This document shows, piece after piece, positions 20,459-31,095 of a stretch of DNA of 64,000 nucleotides. This stretch comes from Entamoeba invadens IP1 (lineage: Eukaryota > Evosea > Mastigamoebida > Endamoebidae): the NCBI RefSeq assembly GCF_000330505.1, contig NW_004440169.1, positions 186,001-250,000 on the forward strand, written 5' to 3'. Position numbers and translations under genes: made by a program. Each line of letters starts with the position of its first letter. The first letter of the stretch is position 1. Below the pieces are notes generated by a model. The model was given only the letters and a program-made list of their open reading frames with translations. It was not told where the DNA came from and ran no database searches.

Positions 20459-21987
20459 ATGAGCGACCACCCCGAGTTTGCAAAGTTCAAGAAGATCCAA
20501 CTTCTCACCATTAAAAATGCCCAGAAGGAAGGATATTTAGTCAAAAAGGGTGCAGATTTTCACACATGGAAGAAACGTTGGTTTGTGATGAAAGACCACT
20601 ACATTTACTACTTCACCAAAAATAGTCCAAACGCAGTACCAAAAGGTATTATTGAGATCAACGAAAAATCGACAGTTCAATTACTTGAAGACTCCCGCAA
20701 ACCAACCATTTTAATAAACTCTGTGCACCGCACACAAGAAATCAACTCAGAAACCCTCGAAGATGCTAAAAACTGGACTGAAGCGATCAAACAACAAATC
20801 GAGAATTTTAAGATCAACCCCCAGACAGACGAAATATATTCCTTCGTTGATAAGACAAACATACCCGAGCAAAAACAGACATACTGCCCTCCTCTGGACA
20901 AAGTTGAAATTCCCGTCATGCAGTGGCAAGAAGTCCAAACACGTTTGACCGAAGAGAAAAATTGCGATAGTAATAAATTCAGAGAATTACTTGTCTCTAT
21001 CGGAAAGAGCACTTGCGAACGATACTTTTATTCGATATGTGAGATTATAATGGGTACGTGGAAAGACACGGAAATCGGTGACTTTTGGTGGGACAACTTT
21101 TGTGAAGGTGACTTAAAAGACATCGAAATGTTTGCTGGAGGAATTCAAGGGGATAGTTCGATCTGTGGGATGGAACCTACCGATAACCGGAGCACTGACA
21201 AAAATGTTATACAAGTGCATAGTAAGACTATAACAAGTGGGCAAAGTGAAAAACCGAGTCAACCAAATATACAAACCTCACAAAGCACAGAAAGACTGCA
21301 GACTCAAAGTGTCATCCAAATTGGACAAAAACCACAAAATGAACAAACAGAAAAACAAAAGAGAATTACACAGAAGCCAAGTGAGAGTCTGGGGACTGTC
21401 ATATTCGTCTTGGGAAGAACAGAAAATGGCGCTCAACGACTCGCAAATATCTACAACTACTTGATCAACAAATATTGTTACTCATGTTTCGAGGTAAGAA
21501 AGTGTATCATGCAAGCTATTTCAGACTGGGGAATAAAGACTAATGAAGTCTTTTTCACCGTGCTCGTTGTCGACTTGATCAAAAATTGGAAGGCAGAAGA
21601 TGTCATCGCAATGATTAAAGAAATCATCATGTACACAGACAGATATGAAACTTACCAGTGGGAACAATACCCTGATCATGTCAACAACTTCTTTTCTTTG
21701 TTTGTTCTTTTTACTTTATTTAATTATATTTAATTATATTTTACTATATAATAATATATTTAACTTAAATATTATAGTAATACATTGTTTTATGTTTATT
21801 AGTCGAAATGGTCAATTGAAGTGTTTTGGAATTTGCTTTCTTTTGTTTCCTCACTAATAGACTCATCAAAGATTGGACCACATCTAAAAAACAATTTTTG
21901 CTTTCTCGTACAAGTGAATTGGGATGGCCAGCTGGATCACTTGGAAAGATGGCACATCTTTTTAGTGAACAATCCTCCACAGAATAA
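20459..21987 (+). CDS. PH-domain protein, two exons
   Basis: Exons are 20459-21699 and 21861-21987, joined in phase 2; the intron 21700-21860 is GTTTGT...CTAATAG. 455 aa. The PH domain (about residues 22-120) shows KEGYLVKKG, WKKRWFVMKDHYIYYF and the invariant C-terminal helix tryptophan in AKNWTEAI, so phosphoinositide or membrane binding is likely. A middle region rich in Gln/Ser/Thr/Lys (about 250-310) looks disordered. The C-terminal domain (about 310-455) is all-helical, Trp/Tyr-rich and unassigned. Without the splice the protein would end in a hydrophobic nonsense tail; with it the end reads LLIKDWTTSKKQ...EQSSTE. Confidence 0.8.
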
Positions 21988-22472
21988 TACATTTTTGTTT
22001 ATATTTTTTTTAAATTCATTTTGTTAACTCAGTAACTGTGACTTTCATTGAAATTTAAAATGTAGCCACTTTTATGTAAATTGAACAAAAAATGATTATT
22101 TGTATTAATAATAATTAATTAATAAATTAATAAATGATAAATGATAATTAATAATTATAGTATCAACAAAACACTATTTAAACACAATAAAAAAAATATC
22201 TCCTTTGTTTTTAACATTGAAAATCTTTTTATAAGCAGCTCTGCGAGATATTTCATAATAACTTAATTCGAGATGTTGCTTTTTTATTATTTCAAGTACG
22301 AAATAAAGAAAGCTATTGTTATGAAATAAAAAGCTAACTACTTTTCATAATACTTTGAAATGTTGTTTTTTGTCAAGAATAATTTGTAAACGTTTGTTTT
22401 TAAAACATTATTTTGGAACAATTACCAAATGAAGACATAAATGAAGACGCTTTGTATCTTTAAATAACAAAA
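21988..22472. other. AT-rich spacer upstream of the PFOR-like gene
   Basis: Repeats of TAATTAATAA and a stretch of alternating A/T. No gene or RNA seen. The region includes the presumed promoter of the PFOR-like gene; no canonical element could be assigned with confidence. Confidence 0.4.
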
Positions 22473-25400
22473 ATGTCATTGATTGATGGATGCCACGCAG
22501 TGGCACAAGTTGCTTATTACATGAGTGACACACAATTTATATTCCCAATTTCACCTGCAACATCCATTGGCGAAACGTGTGAAGAAATGTCAGCTTCTCA
22601 TGTTAAGAATATGTACGGAAACGTTACATCGGTTATTGAAATGGAAAGTGAACTTGGCTCAATTGCTTCTGTACATGGTTCTGCACTTACTGGTGCAATT
22701 CCATCCACCTTTACTTCATCACAAGGATTGTTACTAATGCCACCAAATATGTTCAAAATTGCTGGGGAGTTACTTCCAGCTGTTATTCATGTTGCATCGC
22801 GAAACATTGGAGCTTCTGGGATGACTGTGTTTTGTGACAATACTGATGTGCTGTCATGCAGATCAACTGGTTTCTGTTACTTAACGTCGAACACCCCACA
22901 AGAGAGCTACGACTTTGCCGTCATATGCTATATGGCCACAATCGAAGCATCACTCCCCTTCCTCCACTTCTTTGATGGGTTCAAAACTGGCTACGCACTC
23001 CAAAAAGTGAGCACGTTGGAACCCAACGATCTTTTCGGTCTGATCAATAAAAAGCAGCTGGAGAAGCACAGACAAAGGAGACTGTCTCCACACAACCCAA
23101 CAACACAAACTCTCATACAATGCAACGACACGACTTTCCAAGCAATGGAACGTACGAACGAGTACTATAACAGAGTACCCGAGATTGTCCAAAATTGTTT
23201 CAATAAATTCGAAGAGAAGACTGGAAGGAAATACAACGTTTTTGATTTGTTCGGCGACACTGATGCTGAGGTCTGTATCATCGCATTTGGTAGTGTCTGT
23301 GGAACAATCAGAAATTTGCTTTTGGAAGAGAACAAAAAACTTGTTGGGGAAAAGGTGTGCCTCATCGAAGTGAGGCTGATTCTGCCTTTCTCTGTCGAGA
23401 AGCTTATTGAGAAGATTCCAAAAACTACAAAGAAGATCGTTGTGCTTGACAAGACCAAAGAACCTGGAGCAAACGGGGAGCCTTTATATCAAGCAGTGTG
23501 TTCTGCATTGAACGAGGCCGATATGAGAATCAAAGTTCATGAATGCAGATATGGTCTTGGAGGCAAGGAAATGACCCCTTCCATGATTCTATCGATAATA
23601 AAGAATATTGCTGAGAACAACAAGCTGAAAACGATGTTTGTTCTATTTTTTTGCCTTATATTCTTCCCCATTCTGAAATGGCGAATCTTGTTCTGTTAAT
23701 CACTCATTCTATAAATACATCATCTATATACTACATTTAATAATTTACAAACTATACTTAATATATTAAATTGTAATTAAATAAATAATATAGTAATTTG
23801 AACCATATGTTTTGCCACAAAAGAAATAAACAACTGATTATAATAAAACAGCTATTTATTTATAGTTTCACAATTGGTATAGATGATGACGTCACACACC
23901 TCTCACTTTCATATGACTCAAACTTCACGATGAAAGGCGCTGATTTTGAGGTGATTATATATGGTGTTTCTGGTGTTCCAATATCAAAAACGATTTTGAG
24001 TTCCACAACGAAAGAAGAATACGTTCAGGGATTTAAAATGATAGATATGGCTAAAGAAGCTGGAATGGTAAGAAACGATCTCAGGATTTCTAAAAGAGAA
24101 ATTCTCTCACAATTTGAGATTGAAGAGGCGGATGTTGTCTTTGTATTGGAGAGAACTCAATATTTCGTTCCTGTTTTGAAAGACATAAAGAAAAACGGGA
24201 TTCTTGTCATTTCAGAAGATTGCGAGTCGTTCCAACAACTCAGCCTTGAGACGCTTGAAACGGTGTTGAGGAAAAACGTCAGAGTCTTTTTCAAGAAAAT
24301 GACAACTGAAGATTGCGTCAAAGAGGTACTAAAAATGAGAACTGGAAATCACTCATTTGATGAAGCAGATTACAAAGGTGGAATGTACAAACAGAAGATA
24401 GAGAAAATTATAGAAGAAAAGAGAGCACACAAGAAGGTTGTTAATGACAAGTACTACACCGATATAGTGCTGAAGATAGAAAATGGACATGGAAACGAGT
24501 TGAAAGTGTCTGACATGGTGCCTGGGTTCTATTGCCCAACTGGACAGTCACAGTTCAACAAAAGAAGAGTCAACAAAAGAATACCACATTGGGATATTAA
24601 CATGTGCCAACAATGCTCAACGTGCTCTATCGTGTGCCCGTCATCATCCTCACGAATATTTGCGCTTGACGTCGACCACCCAGTACCCGACGAGTTCAAG
24701 ATGAAAAATTCGACAAAGGGAAATTACAAGTACCGCGTGCAAGTATCACCGGAGGACTGTATGGGATGCAACAGCTGTGCGAGTTCATGCAAATCGAAGG
24801 CAATAACTATGCTTGAGGACGACGATAATTACGAAGAACAAGTGAGAAATTGGAAGTTCGCAATGACGATCCCGGACTTCGAAAAGAAGTCGACAATTGA
24901 GGAGTTGGCAATGAATAAACCATTACTTGAATTTGCGAACGTATGTACTGGTTGTGGAGAGATGGCTTCGGTGAAGATGGCAACGCAGTTGTTTGGAAAG
25001 AGAATGGTTTGTGCTATGACGTCTGGGTGTTCAAGTGTGTCTTCTGGGGTAATTGGTATGACTGCTTTCACAAAAGACGCAAATGGACGAGGACCAACAT
25101 ACGGCAACTCACTTTTGGAAGACAACATGGAGTATGCCTTTGGGATGGCAGTTTCATTGCACCAGAACAGAGAAATACTAGTTAAACATGTTAATACAAT
25201 TGTAAACAACAAAACACTGAGAAGCAACATTGGAAAGGAGTTTGCGAAGTTGTTGGAAGAGTGGCTTGTTGTAAAAGAAGACGGAGATAAAGCCGAGGAA
25301 CTTTGCGCAAAAATTGAACCACTTTTGAAAGAAATCAAAAGCGAAGAAGATATTGTTGAGGTGCAAAAGTATGCTGAATACTTCCACAAGATTGAGGCGT

Positions 25401-26029
25401 GGAGCGTTATTGGCGATGGCGCAGCATTTGACATTGGTACTGCTGGGGTTGACCATGTTGCTTCATTGCACGTTGGTTTAAAGACAATTATTAACAACAC
25501 CCAAGTATTTTCAAACACTGGCGGGCACCACTCAAAGGCAACACCAGAAGGTGCAATTTCCAAATTCGCTTCAAAGGGAACTGATGCTGTTCAAAAAGAC
25601 TTGGCATCAATTCTGATTAACTACGGCACGTGTTACGTTGCTCAGTGTTGTGTTCAGGCAAACCCCGAGCAAGCAATGAAAGCTTTGATCGAGGCCGAAA
25701 GGTTTAACGGACCGGCGTTTGTCATATTTTATTGTGTCTGTGTCGACCACAAATTCGACCTCCATAACGCAATTGAGGAATCGAGACTTCTGGTCCAAAA
25801 TGGGTACTGGAACTTGTTCAGATACGACCCGTCAAAGAAAGGAGTTGGTGTGAACCCACTCACACTGGACAGCGAGTGTAGGATCGTTGACTTTTCGCCA
25901 GTCATCATGAATGAAGACCGATTTTCGTTGCTTAGAAATGATGACGACAAAACAAAGCAACTTGTGAAGGGTATCCAAAACAAAATGCAAGAAAAACTCG
26001 ACGAGTTGGTGAAACAAACAAAGAACTAA
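22473..26029 (+). CDS. Divergent pyruvate:ferredoxin (2-oxoacid) oxidoreductase, two exons
   Basis: Exons are 22473-23635 and 23866-26029, with intron 23636-23865 (GTTTGT...TAG, phase 2); 1108 aa, slightly short for PFOR (about 1170). Domain order is that of single-chain PFOR: POR N-terminal pyrimidine domain (FPISPATS replaces the usual YPITPSS), transketolase-C-like domain, a gamma domain lacking the usual GSDGTVGANK loop, a two-cluster ferredoxin domain (CxxCxxCxxxCP at about 24604-24640; CxxCxxCxxxC at about 24758-24792), and the TPP/proximal-cluster domain (CTGCGE, GCSS, CVDH; GDG and SNTGG cofactor motifs). All cluster cysteines seem intact. The altered substrate and CoA-loop positions suggest a paralogue with shifted substrate use. 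Cytosolic, anaerobic 2-oxoacid decarboxylation to acyl-CoA with ferredoxin reduction is the family reaction. Confidence 0.88.
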
Positions 26030-26065
26030 TTAAAATCAAATTGTCATTGGTTTAAACAATTCGAA

Positions 26066-27516
26066 TCAACATTTACCAAACACAACCCAACCATCATCCC
26101 GCTGTTCTTTGTTCGCAAACAATACAAACGAATTTACTGGACTTGGCACACGAAGTGCTACAAAAATATCGTCTTTCATGTATTGTTCCACATTTTGTAA
26201 CCCACCAAAAGTGTAGCCCCACTCTTTCGTTACTCCTGGTAATATACCAGATATAACAACACTACTTGGCTCTTCTTTGATAATAGTCACATTACCATTT
26301 GACTCTTTCTGGATTATTCCAAAATTAACTTTCCAGTCGTAGTAAAACGGTGCAACACCATCGTTTGACACATTCACGTTGATTTGAATTGAGTCTGTTA
26401 TATATTCCACTCGACTCGTTTGTAAGAACAAATTGTACCCCATCTTCCTCTCTGCTCTCTTTCTTCTCTTATTAAAGTTCTCATCAGTTTGTTTTTTGCT
26501 AAAGTAGTCGGCAGATAACATGAATGATGGGTGAAACAGTTCAACATTTTCTAAGTACTTTTCAAGTTTCGAATCAGTCGAAAACATCTCACTTTGTCCA
26601 GCTGGATAGTCCTCTCCTCCGAAACTCTCTGTTTTCCATCTGTCTGTCATGTTATGTGTTATCATCAAAGACATCATATAACTGTCGTCGTCTTGGTTAT
26701 TAAACATGTCATGATACAGTCCTATCTTTCTTAATTCACTTCTCTCCTCTGCGATTCTAACTTCGCATTTCGTTCTTTTCAAATTGTTCAAATGCATGTC
26801 CATGATGCGATCTAATGTGGCAGATGTCGCTTTTTTAGTTGTGTCTTTGATATAATACTCGTGCCACTCGCCCCCTCTTTGTCATCATTCAAATGAATGA
26901 AATTGGTATTAAATGTATAAAAACACAACAAACAGTGCCCATATAGCCCTAATTGCCAAAACGCAATTCTCCCGTCCCCATCATAAACCTTTCCAATTTC
27001 AGTCATCAAATATGACAATTGCTCGAGGAGATAATTGTCGTTGTAATTGGGACTTTGAGCGGGGTCATATCCGTACGAGTACATCGTTATTTTGTCTTGG
27101 ATGTATCGGGGGACAAACGACTTTTCGCTTGGAGCGTCCAACACAAGTCGAACGACAGCTTGTGTCTTCGAATTGTTGCACTTGACTAGTATCTGTTCTA
27201 AAGCAGACAAATCAACAGTGTTCTCTTTTGTAAGTAATTTGTCGACTTCGATGCGACTATATTGCAGTGAAAATGGTACATTTGGCACATTACTGTTGCC
27301 GTACCAATTGCAAAATCCTTTCAACGGATTACCAAGAGGTTCGTCGACTCTTTTGAAGTAATAAGTCCCACTTATACATTCGTGTGGAACTGATGAACTA
27401 CTTTCATCGCCAACAGAAAGACCAACTGCGAGGCCTATTACCACTGCCGTGAAACTAATAAACACCACAAATGCAATTGTGGTTACAATGAATATCACAA
27501 CTATTTTCTTCATCAC
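26066..27516 (-). CDS. Membrane-anchored DUF4874/DUF4832 glycosidase-like protein, two exons
   Basis: Exon 1 is 27516-26934 and exon 2 is 26874-26066; 463 aa. The intron 26875-26933 begins GTTTGT but ends AAAGAG, not TAG. The join restores GLYGHWGEWHEYY, the TIM-barrel core motif of the DUF4874 family. N-terminal residues about 5-36 are strongly hydrophobic (signal anchor), followed by a Ser-rich linker, then PLKGFCNWYG (DUF4874 start) and, in the second half, the beta-sandwich-like DUF4832 part (GYNLF, VNVSNDGVAPFYYDW, VVISGILPG). Several N-x-S/T sites fit an extracellular or luminal position. The family is presumed carbohydrate-active; enzymatic activity is unproven. Ends converge on the PFOR-like gene with 36 bp between stops. 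Confidence 0.75.
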
Positions 27517-27594
27517 TATGTTGACAAGAATTAGAGTATAAAAAGATCACCATAAATGCCAAAGTAATTATCCATATATAGGAAATATATAGTA

Positions 27595-27665
27595 AATTAT
27601 ATTAAATAAAATTATAATAAAATTATATTAAAAATTATATTAAAAATTATATTAAAAGTATAATA
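27595..27665. repeat. Short AT tandem repeat
   Basis: About five copies of an AATTATATTAAA-like unit in the spacer between two minus-strand genes. Unit length drifts by one base between copies. Confidence 0.6.
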
Positions 27666-27748
27666 AAACCATTTTCAGTAGAATTACCATTCATTTGTCT
27701 GATATTCGACTCTAAGAATAACACAAACAACAATCAAAACATTCAATT

Positions 27749-28975
27749 TCATTTTTCATGTAAGAGATAAGGCAAAATTGTTTTCACAAAAGTTTTTCGA
27801 CGTTCATCTTCGACACTTTTAAATTTCTCGCTTTGAATTTCCTTAGGGTTCAGTTTCCGTTTAAATTGTTGTGAGAAGGATTGATCGAACTCACTGAAAT
27901 TCACTTCAAACAGGTTTTTGTCTTTGACTTGCAAAGGTTCACGACGGGAGATACAGACAATCAACACGTCATTTTGACTCATCTCCTGGACGGCGTTTTG
28001 AATTTTTTTTGTCGCCACCGTTTTCAGATTTGAACTTTTAAAAACGTCGTGGATTTTACAACAAAAGATCAGAGCGTTTGACTCGTGTTTTGAGTAAAAA
28101 CAAATTCCGCACGTTTGTGGGTTAAATTTTGTCACGAAGTCAGGGACATCCAACGGACTTTTCTCATATGAAATTGACTTCTGTTCTTTTGTTTGAATAT
28201 TCAAGAATTGTGATATGAAGACGTCAAACAAAATTCCGGTATTAATTGCATCGTTCAAAGCACAATGAAATTTAGGGTTTCGACTATGCCAATCACAACG
28301 AGTTCCATACTCAAGTTGTTTAAATATTAAATTGAGACTTTTCCTTGTGAAGTACATTTGGTGCTGCATGACGTCACAAATGACTTCACCAAGACAGAAG
28401 TGATTAATGAAAGTGAATTGTGGCATCGTGACCTTCGCCCACTCAAACATCGTCGTGAGACATTGGCAGTCCGAGGAGACTATTTCCTCTTTCGACACAA
28501 ACACAACATTTGCGTCGACCGCTCCACAATACTTCGTGACACTTGCGAGGAGCTCTTTGATCACTTTGGAGTAGTCTTTCCGTAAGTTCGGAGTACTTTT
28601 GGTGATGCCATGAATCAGTTGGTTGTATGTGAAGGTCCACTTTTGAATAGGGGGGTGTAACATACAGTGGTACGTACCTACTAAATCTTCGCCTATCCTT
28701 TTAAACACAAACCCCGCTTCAACAGGATACGTCCCGATGTCTTGAAATTGTGTAAATTCAAAATCATAAAACACAAAGACCACACGAGGGTTGTGAAGTA
28801 ACAAATCCTTGACATATCGTTTCGTCGTTTCTTCTTGTTTTTTGGTCTTTTCTCGTTGAATTTGTTTTTTTTCTCGGTTCATGACGTCTTCTGGTAATTT
28901 ACTCGACTGTTCTTTGGTTTCGTTTTGGGGAATCCGTTTGCTCAATCGTTTGGTTGGAGCTTGAGCTCTTTTCAT
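27749..28975 (-). CDS. DnaQ-like (DEDDh) 3'-5' exonuclease, Maelstrom-domain candidate
   Basis: 408 aa, single exon. The first ~60 residues are very basic and glutamine-rich (nucleic-acid binding or nuclear localisation likely). The RNase H-fold exonuclease signature follows: D71-F-E73 in VFYDFEFTQ, a candidate middle Asp at 169, and H237-x4-D242 in FHCALNDA. The block between (GTYHCMLHPPI.KWT ... HGITKSTP) matches the layout of Maelstrom-type domains, in which protist members keep the catalytic acids and His. A Cys-rich segment follows (QTCGICFYSKHESNALIFCCKIH), possibly zinc-binding, then a basic C-terminus. Possible role in small-RNA or RNA turnover (inference). A generic DEDDh exonuclease is the fallback call. 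Confidence 0.6.
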   Translation of the reverse strand: MKRAQAPTKRLSKRIPQNETKEQSSKLPEDVMNREKKQIQREKTKKQEETTKRYVKDLLLHNPRVVFVFYDFEFTQFQDIGTYPVEAGFVFKRIGEDLVGTYHCMLHPPIQKWTFTYNQLIHGITKSTPNLRKDYSKVIKELLASVTKYCGAVDANVVFVSKEEIVSSDCQCLTTMFEWAKVTMPQFTFINHFCLGEVICDVMQHQMYFTRKSLNLIFKQLEYGTRCDWHSRNPKFHCALNDAINTGILFDVFISQFLNIQTKEQKSISYEKSPLDVPDFVTKFNPQTCGICFYSKHESNALIFCCKIHDVFKSSNLKTVATKKIQNAVQEMSQNDVLIVCISRREPLQVKDKNLFEVNFSEFDQSFSQQFKRKLNPKEIQSEKFKSVEDERRKTFVKTILPYLLHEK

Positions 28976-29497
28976 ATAAGTTTCTTAGTTTTTCAAATAC
29001 TTTTGTAAATGTAAAGATCTTACTCAAATTTCTATTTTTTCAAAGTCATTGAAAGTTGTTTTCTTTAAGATTGGTATTCTTTCACAAACCCATTTCTTTA
29101 ATAATTAAATTTTATAATATTTAAACTATAATCATTGGTATTAGAAATATTAACTAGTATTATTAATAAAAAAACAATTTATTAATTTAAATTATATTAT
29201 TAATATAATTTAATTAAGAAAATTAAAAAATTATATTAATACTAACAAACGTTAAATAAAATAGTACATTGAATTATTCACACTTGTACATAAGAAATTA
29301 GTAAAAAAAACTATACTGACTTTGACGTATTACGACAAACTTCAACACTTTGATTGTCATTCACATTTTTTCTCTTTTTGCAAAGACGTTTAAATAGAAT
29401 ATAAAAAGATACCACAAAATAAGACGCTTTTGAATAGAACCCTTACTAGTTTGTTAATTCAACAATAATAAAAAAGATAGAAACATGAATTATTGCC
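28976..29497. other. AT-rich spacer up to the scaffold gap
   Basis: A+T-rich. The last ~90 bp before the gap look like an Entamoeba promoter plus leader, with an ATG at 29485 (MNYC...) running into the Ns, so a plus-strand gene may begin here and be lost in the gap. Confidence 0.3.
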
Positions 29498-29597
29498 NNN
29501 NNNNNNNNNNNNNNNNNNNNNNNNNNNNNNNNNNNNNNNNNNNNNNNNNNNNNNNNNNNNNNNNNNNNNNNNNNNNNNNNNNNNNNNNNNNNNNNNN
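29498..29597. other. Assembly gap (100 N)
   Basis: Exactly 100 N, immediately 3' of the histone H3 fragment on the minus strand; its true length is unknown. Confidence 0.98.
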
Positions 29598-29895
29598 ATG
29601 GCTGCGCTTTGGAATCTTAAGTCAGTCTTACTCTGTTGAGCTATTCTCTGACTAAGTGTTGGAAGGGTAACTTACGGAGCAACAATTCAGTCGATCTCTG
29701 GTAGAACTTAATCTCCTGAAGCGCCTTAATACCCGGGTGGGTATGACGGGCAACCGGTTTCTTCTGTGAAACACCGGCAACTGCTTTCTTGGACGAGACA
29801 GCAGCCTTCTTTGACGCTGCTTTGGGCGCATAGTACTTTCGTGGTGCCTTGGATGATGATGGTCTCTCTGCATTAATACCTTTTGTTCTTGCCAT
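29598..29895 (-). CDS. Histone H3, truncated by gap, one frameshift
   Basis: The start is MARTKG at 29895. The tail is divergent ([21 protein letters not shown]), then [20 protein letters not shown] and [11 protein letters not shown] of the alphaN/alpha1 region. After E, a stop appears because one base is missing at about 29644-29648; adding one A restores [12 protein letters not shown] and continues to the gap edge. The sequence lies at a contig end, so an assembly or base error is more likely than true inactivation, but a pseudogene is possible. The last ~45 residues are hidden in the gap. Core nucleosomal histone; both ARKS methylation motifs of standard H3 (K9, K27) are replaced. Confidence 0.85.
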
Positions 29896-30759
29896 GTGTT
29901 GAAAACACAATTTGATTTTGCAGTTGGGTAGTTTAAGTTCTAATACCACTTTTCCATATTATTTCTCTTTTTGAAAGAAACCCTAAAGGGTTGGGATTGA
30001 AAAAGATTAAAAGTCGAATAAAGAAAAAAAAATTATTTTTTTATTGACAAAGTCTAAACTTAAAATAATAATTAATTAAAATTAAGATAGATTTGGATAT
30101 TGTTTTAGTAAATTATATTGAAAGCCATAACAAAACATTTGAAATGCTAAAAAGAGAAAAAATGATTGTTTTTATAAAGCTATTCAATTTAAATTAATTA
30201 TATAGTTATTTGTTAAATTTAACAATTAATTATAAATTATTAATATATTTTAATGATAAATAATAAAATAATTTAAAATTCTATTAAGTTATAATAATTT
30301 TATAATATAATAGTTGTTGTATGATTATTAATAAGTTTTAGCATAATAAAACTATATTAAATAGTATCGAATATAATTCAATTTAAATTATAATTATTAT
30401 AATTAATTTTAATAACATTTATTATTAATATAGTTAATTTATATAAAAAACAAGAAACTATACATTATAATTATATATATTATATATTAATTAAATATAA
30501 TAAAAACTCAAAAACTATTTAATAATAATTTTTTTATTATTAAAAATATTTAAATTTTTATAATTAATAAATAATAAAATTTTTAACCCAAAACACAAAA
30601 AAAGTCCACAAACAATTTGATGTTTTGAATTTTTTTGGATTTTTTTTTTAAACATTTTAAAAACCATTTTTGAAATTGGTTTTAACATATTTTTACTATA
30701 ATTTTTCATTAAAAAAACACCAACAACACAATTAATGAAAAAACTATATTACATAACTA
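29896..30759. other. AT-rich spacer
   Basis: Extremely A+T-rich with TTTAAATTAATTATA-type repeats. A 64-codon minus frame (30515-30709) is low-complexity Lys/Asn/Ile and not called. Confidence 0.5.
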
Positions 30760-31095
30760 TTATTCGTAGTACCTCGACTTTCTTCCTTTTGATTGATGAA
30801 TCCAATATTGAAGAGTAGAGGTAGATAACCCAGTAAAATCGTCTGGTCTAGTGTCTTGTAAAAAAGCAATAGTTTTTGCAACACCAATAGATCTCGACAA
30901 TTTCACGGCAAGGACCTTTTGTTCCATTAACCACTTTCTTTTCTTCTGGTCTTTCTTTGTACATCTGTGGACTGGACTGCGGGGAGCCTTTTCACTTCTT
31001 TCTTCCGAGGTCATCTTCACGTCGGTGACGTCCTCATAACCCACAAAGAACCTGAAGTTCTCCAAGTTTTCGACTGCTCTGAATGCCGATTGCAT
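30760..31095 (-). CDS. Small basic HTH-like protein, 111 aa
   Basis: Starts MQSAFRAVENLENFRFFVGYEDV. The central region is highly charged; the C-terminal half (EQKVLAVKLSRSIGVAKTI, then GLSTSTLQYWIHQSKGRK) has the spacing of a homeodomain-like/transposase-type helix-turn-helix with an STLQYW recognition helix. It could be a DNA-binding protein or a domesticated transposase DNA-binding domain. No catalytic part is present downstream. Codon use and GC are gene-like. No family certain. Confidence 0.5.
   Translation of the reverse strand: MQSAFRAVENLENFRFFVGYEDVTDVKMTSEERSEKAPRSPVHRCTKKDQKKRKWLMEQKVLAVKLSRSIGVAKTIAFLQDTRPDDFTGLSTSTLQYWIHQSKGRKSRYYE

Noticed and set aside
24829..25563. 244-codon antisense frame in the PFOR-like gene
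   Set aside because: A shadow of the conserved TPP domain on the opposite strand.
26812..27516. Two separate genes at 26066-26803 and 26812-27516
   Set aside because: A GTTTGT intron joins them in frame and restores the GHWGEWH core motif.
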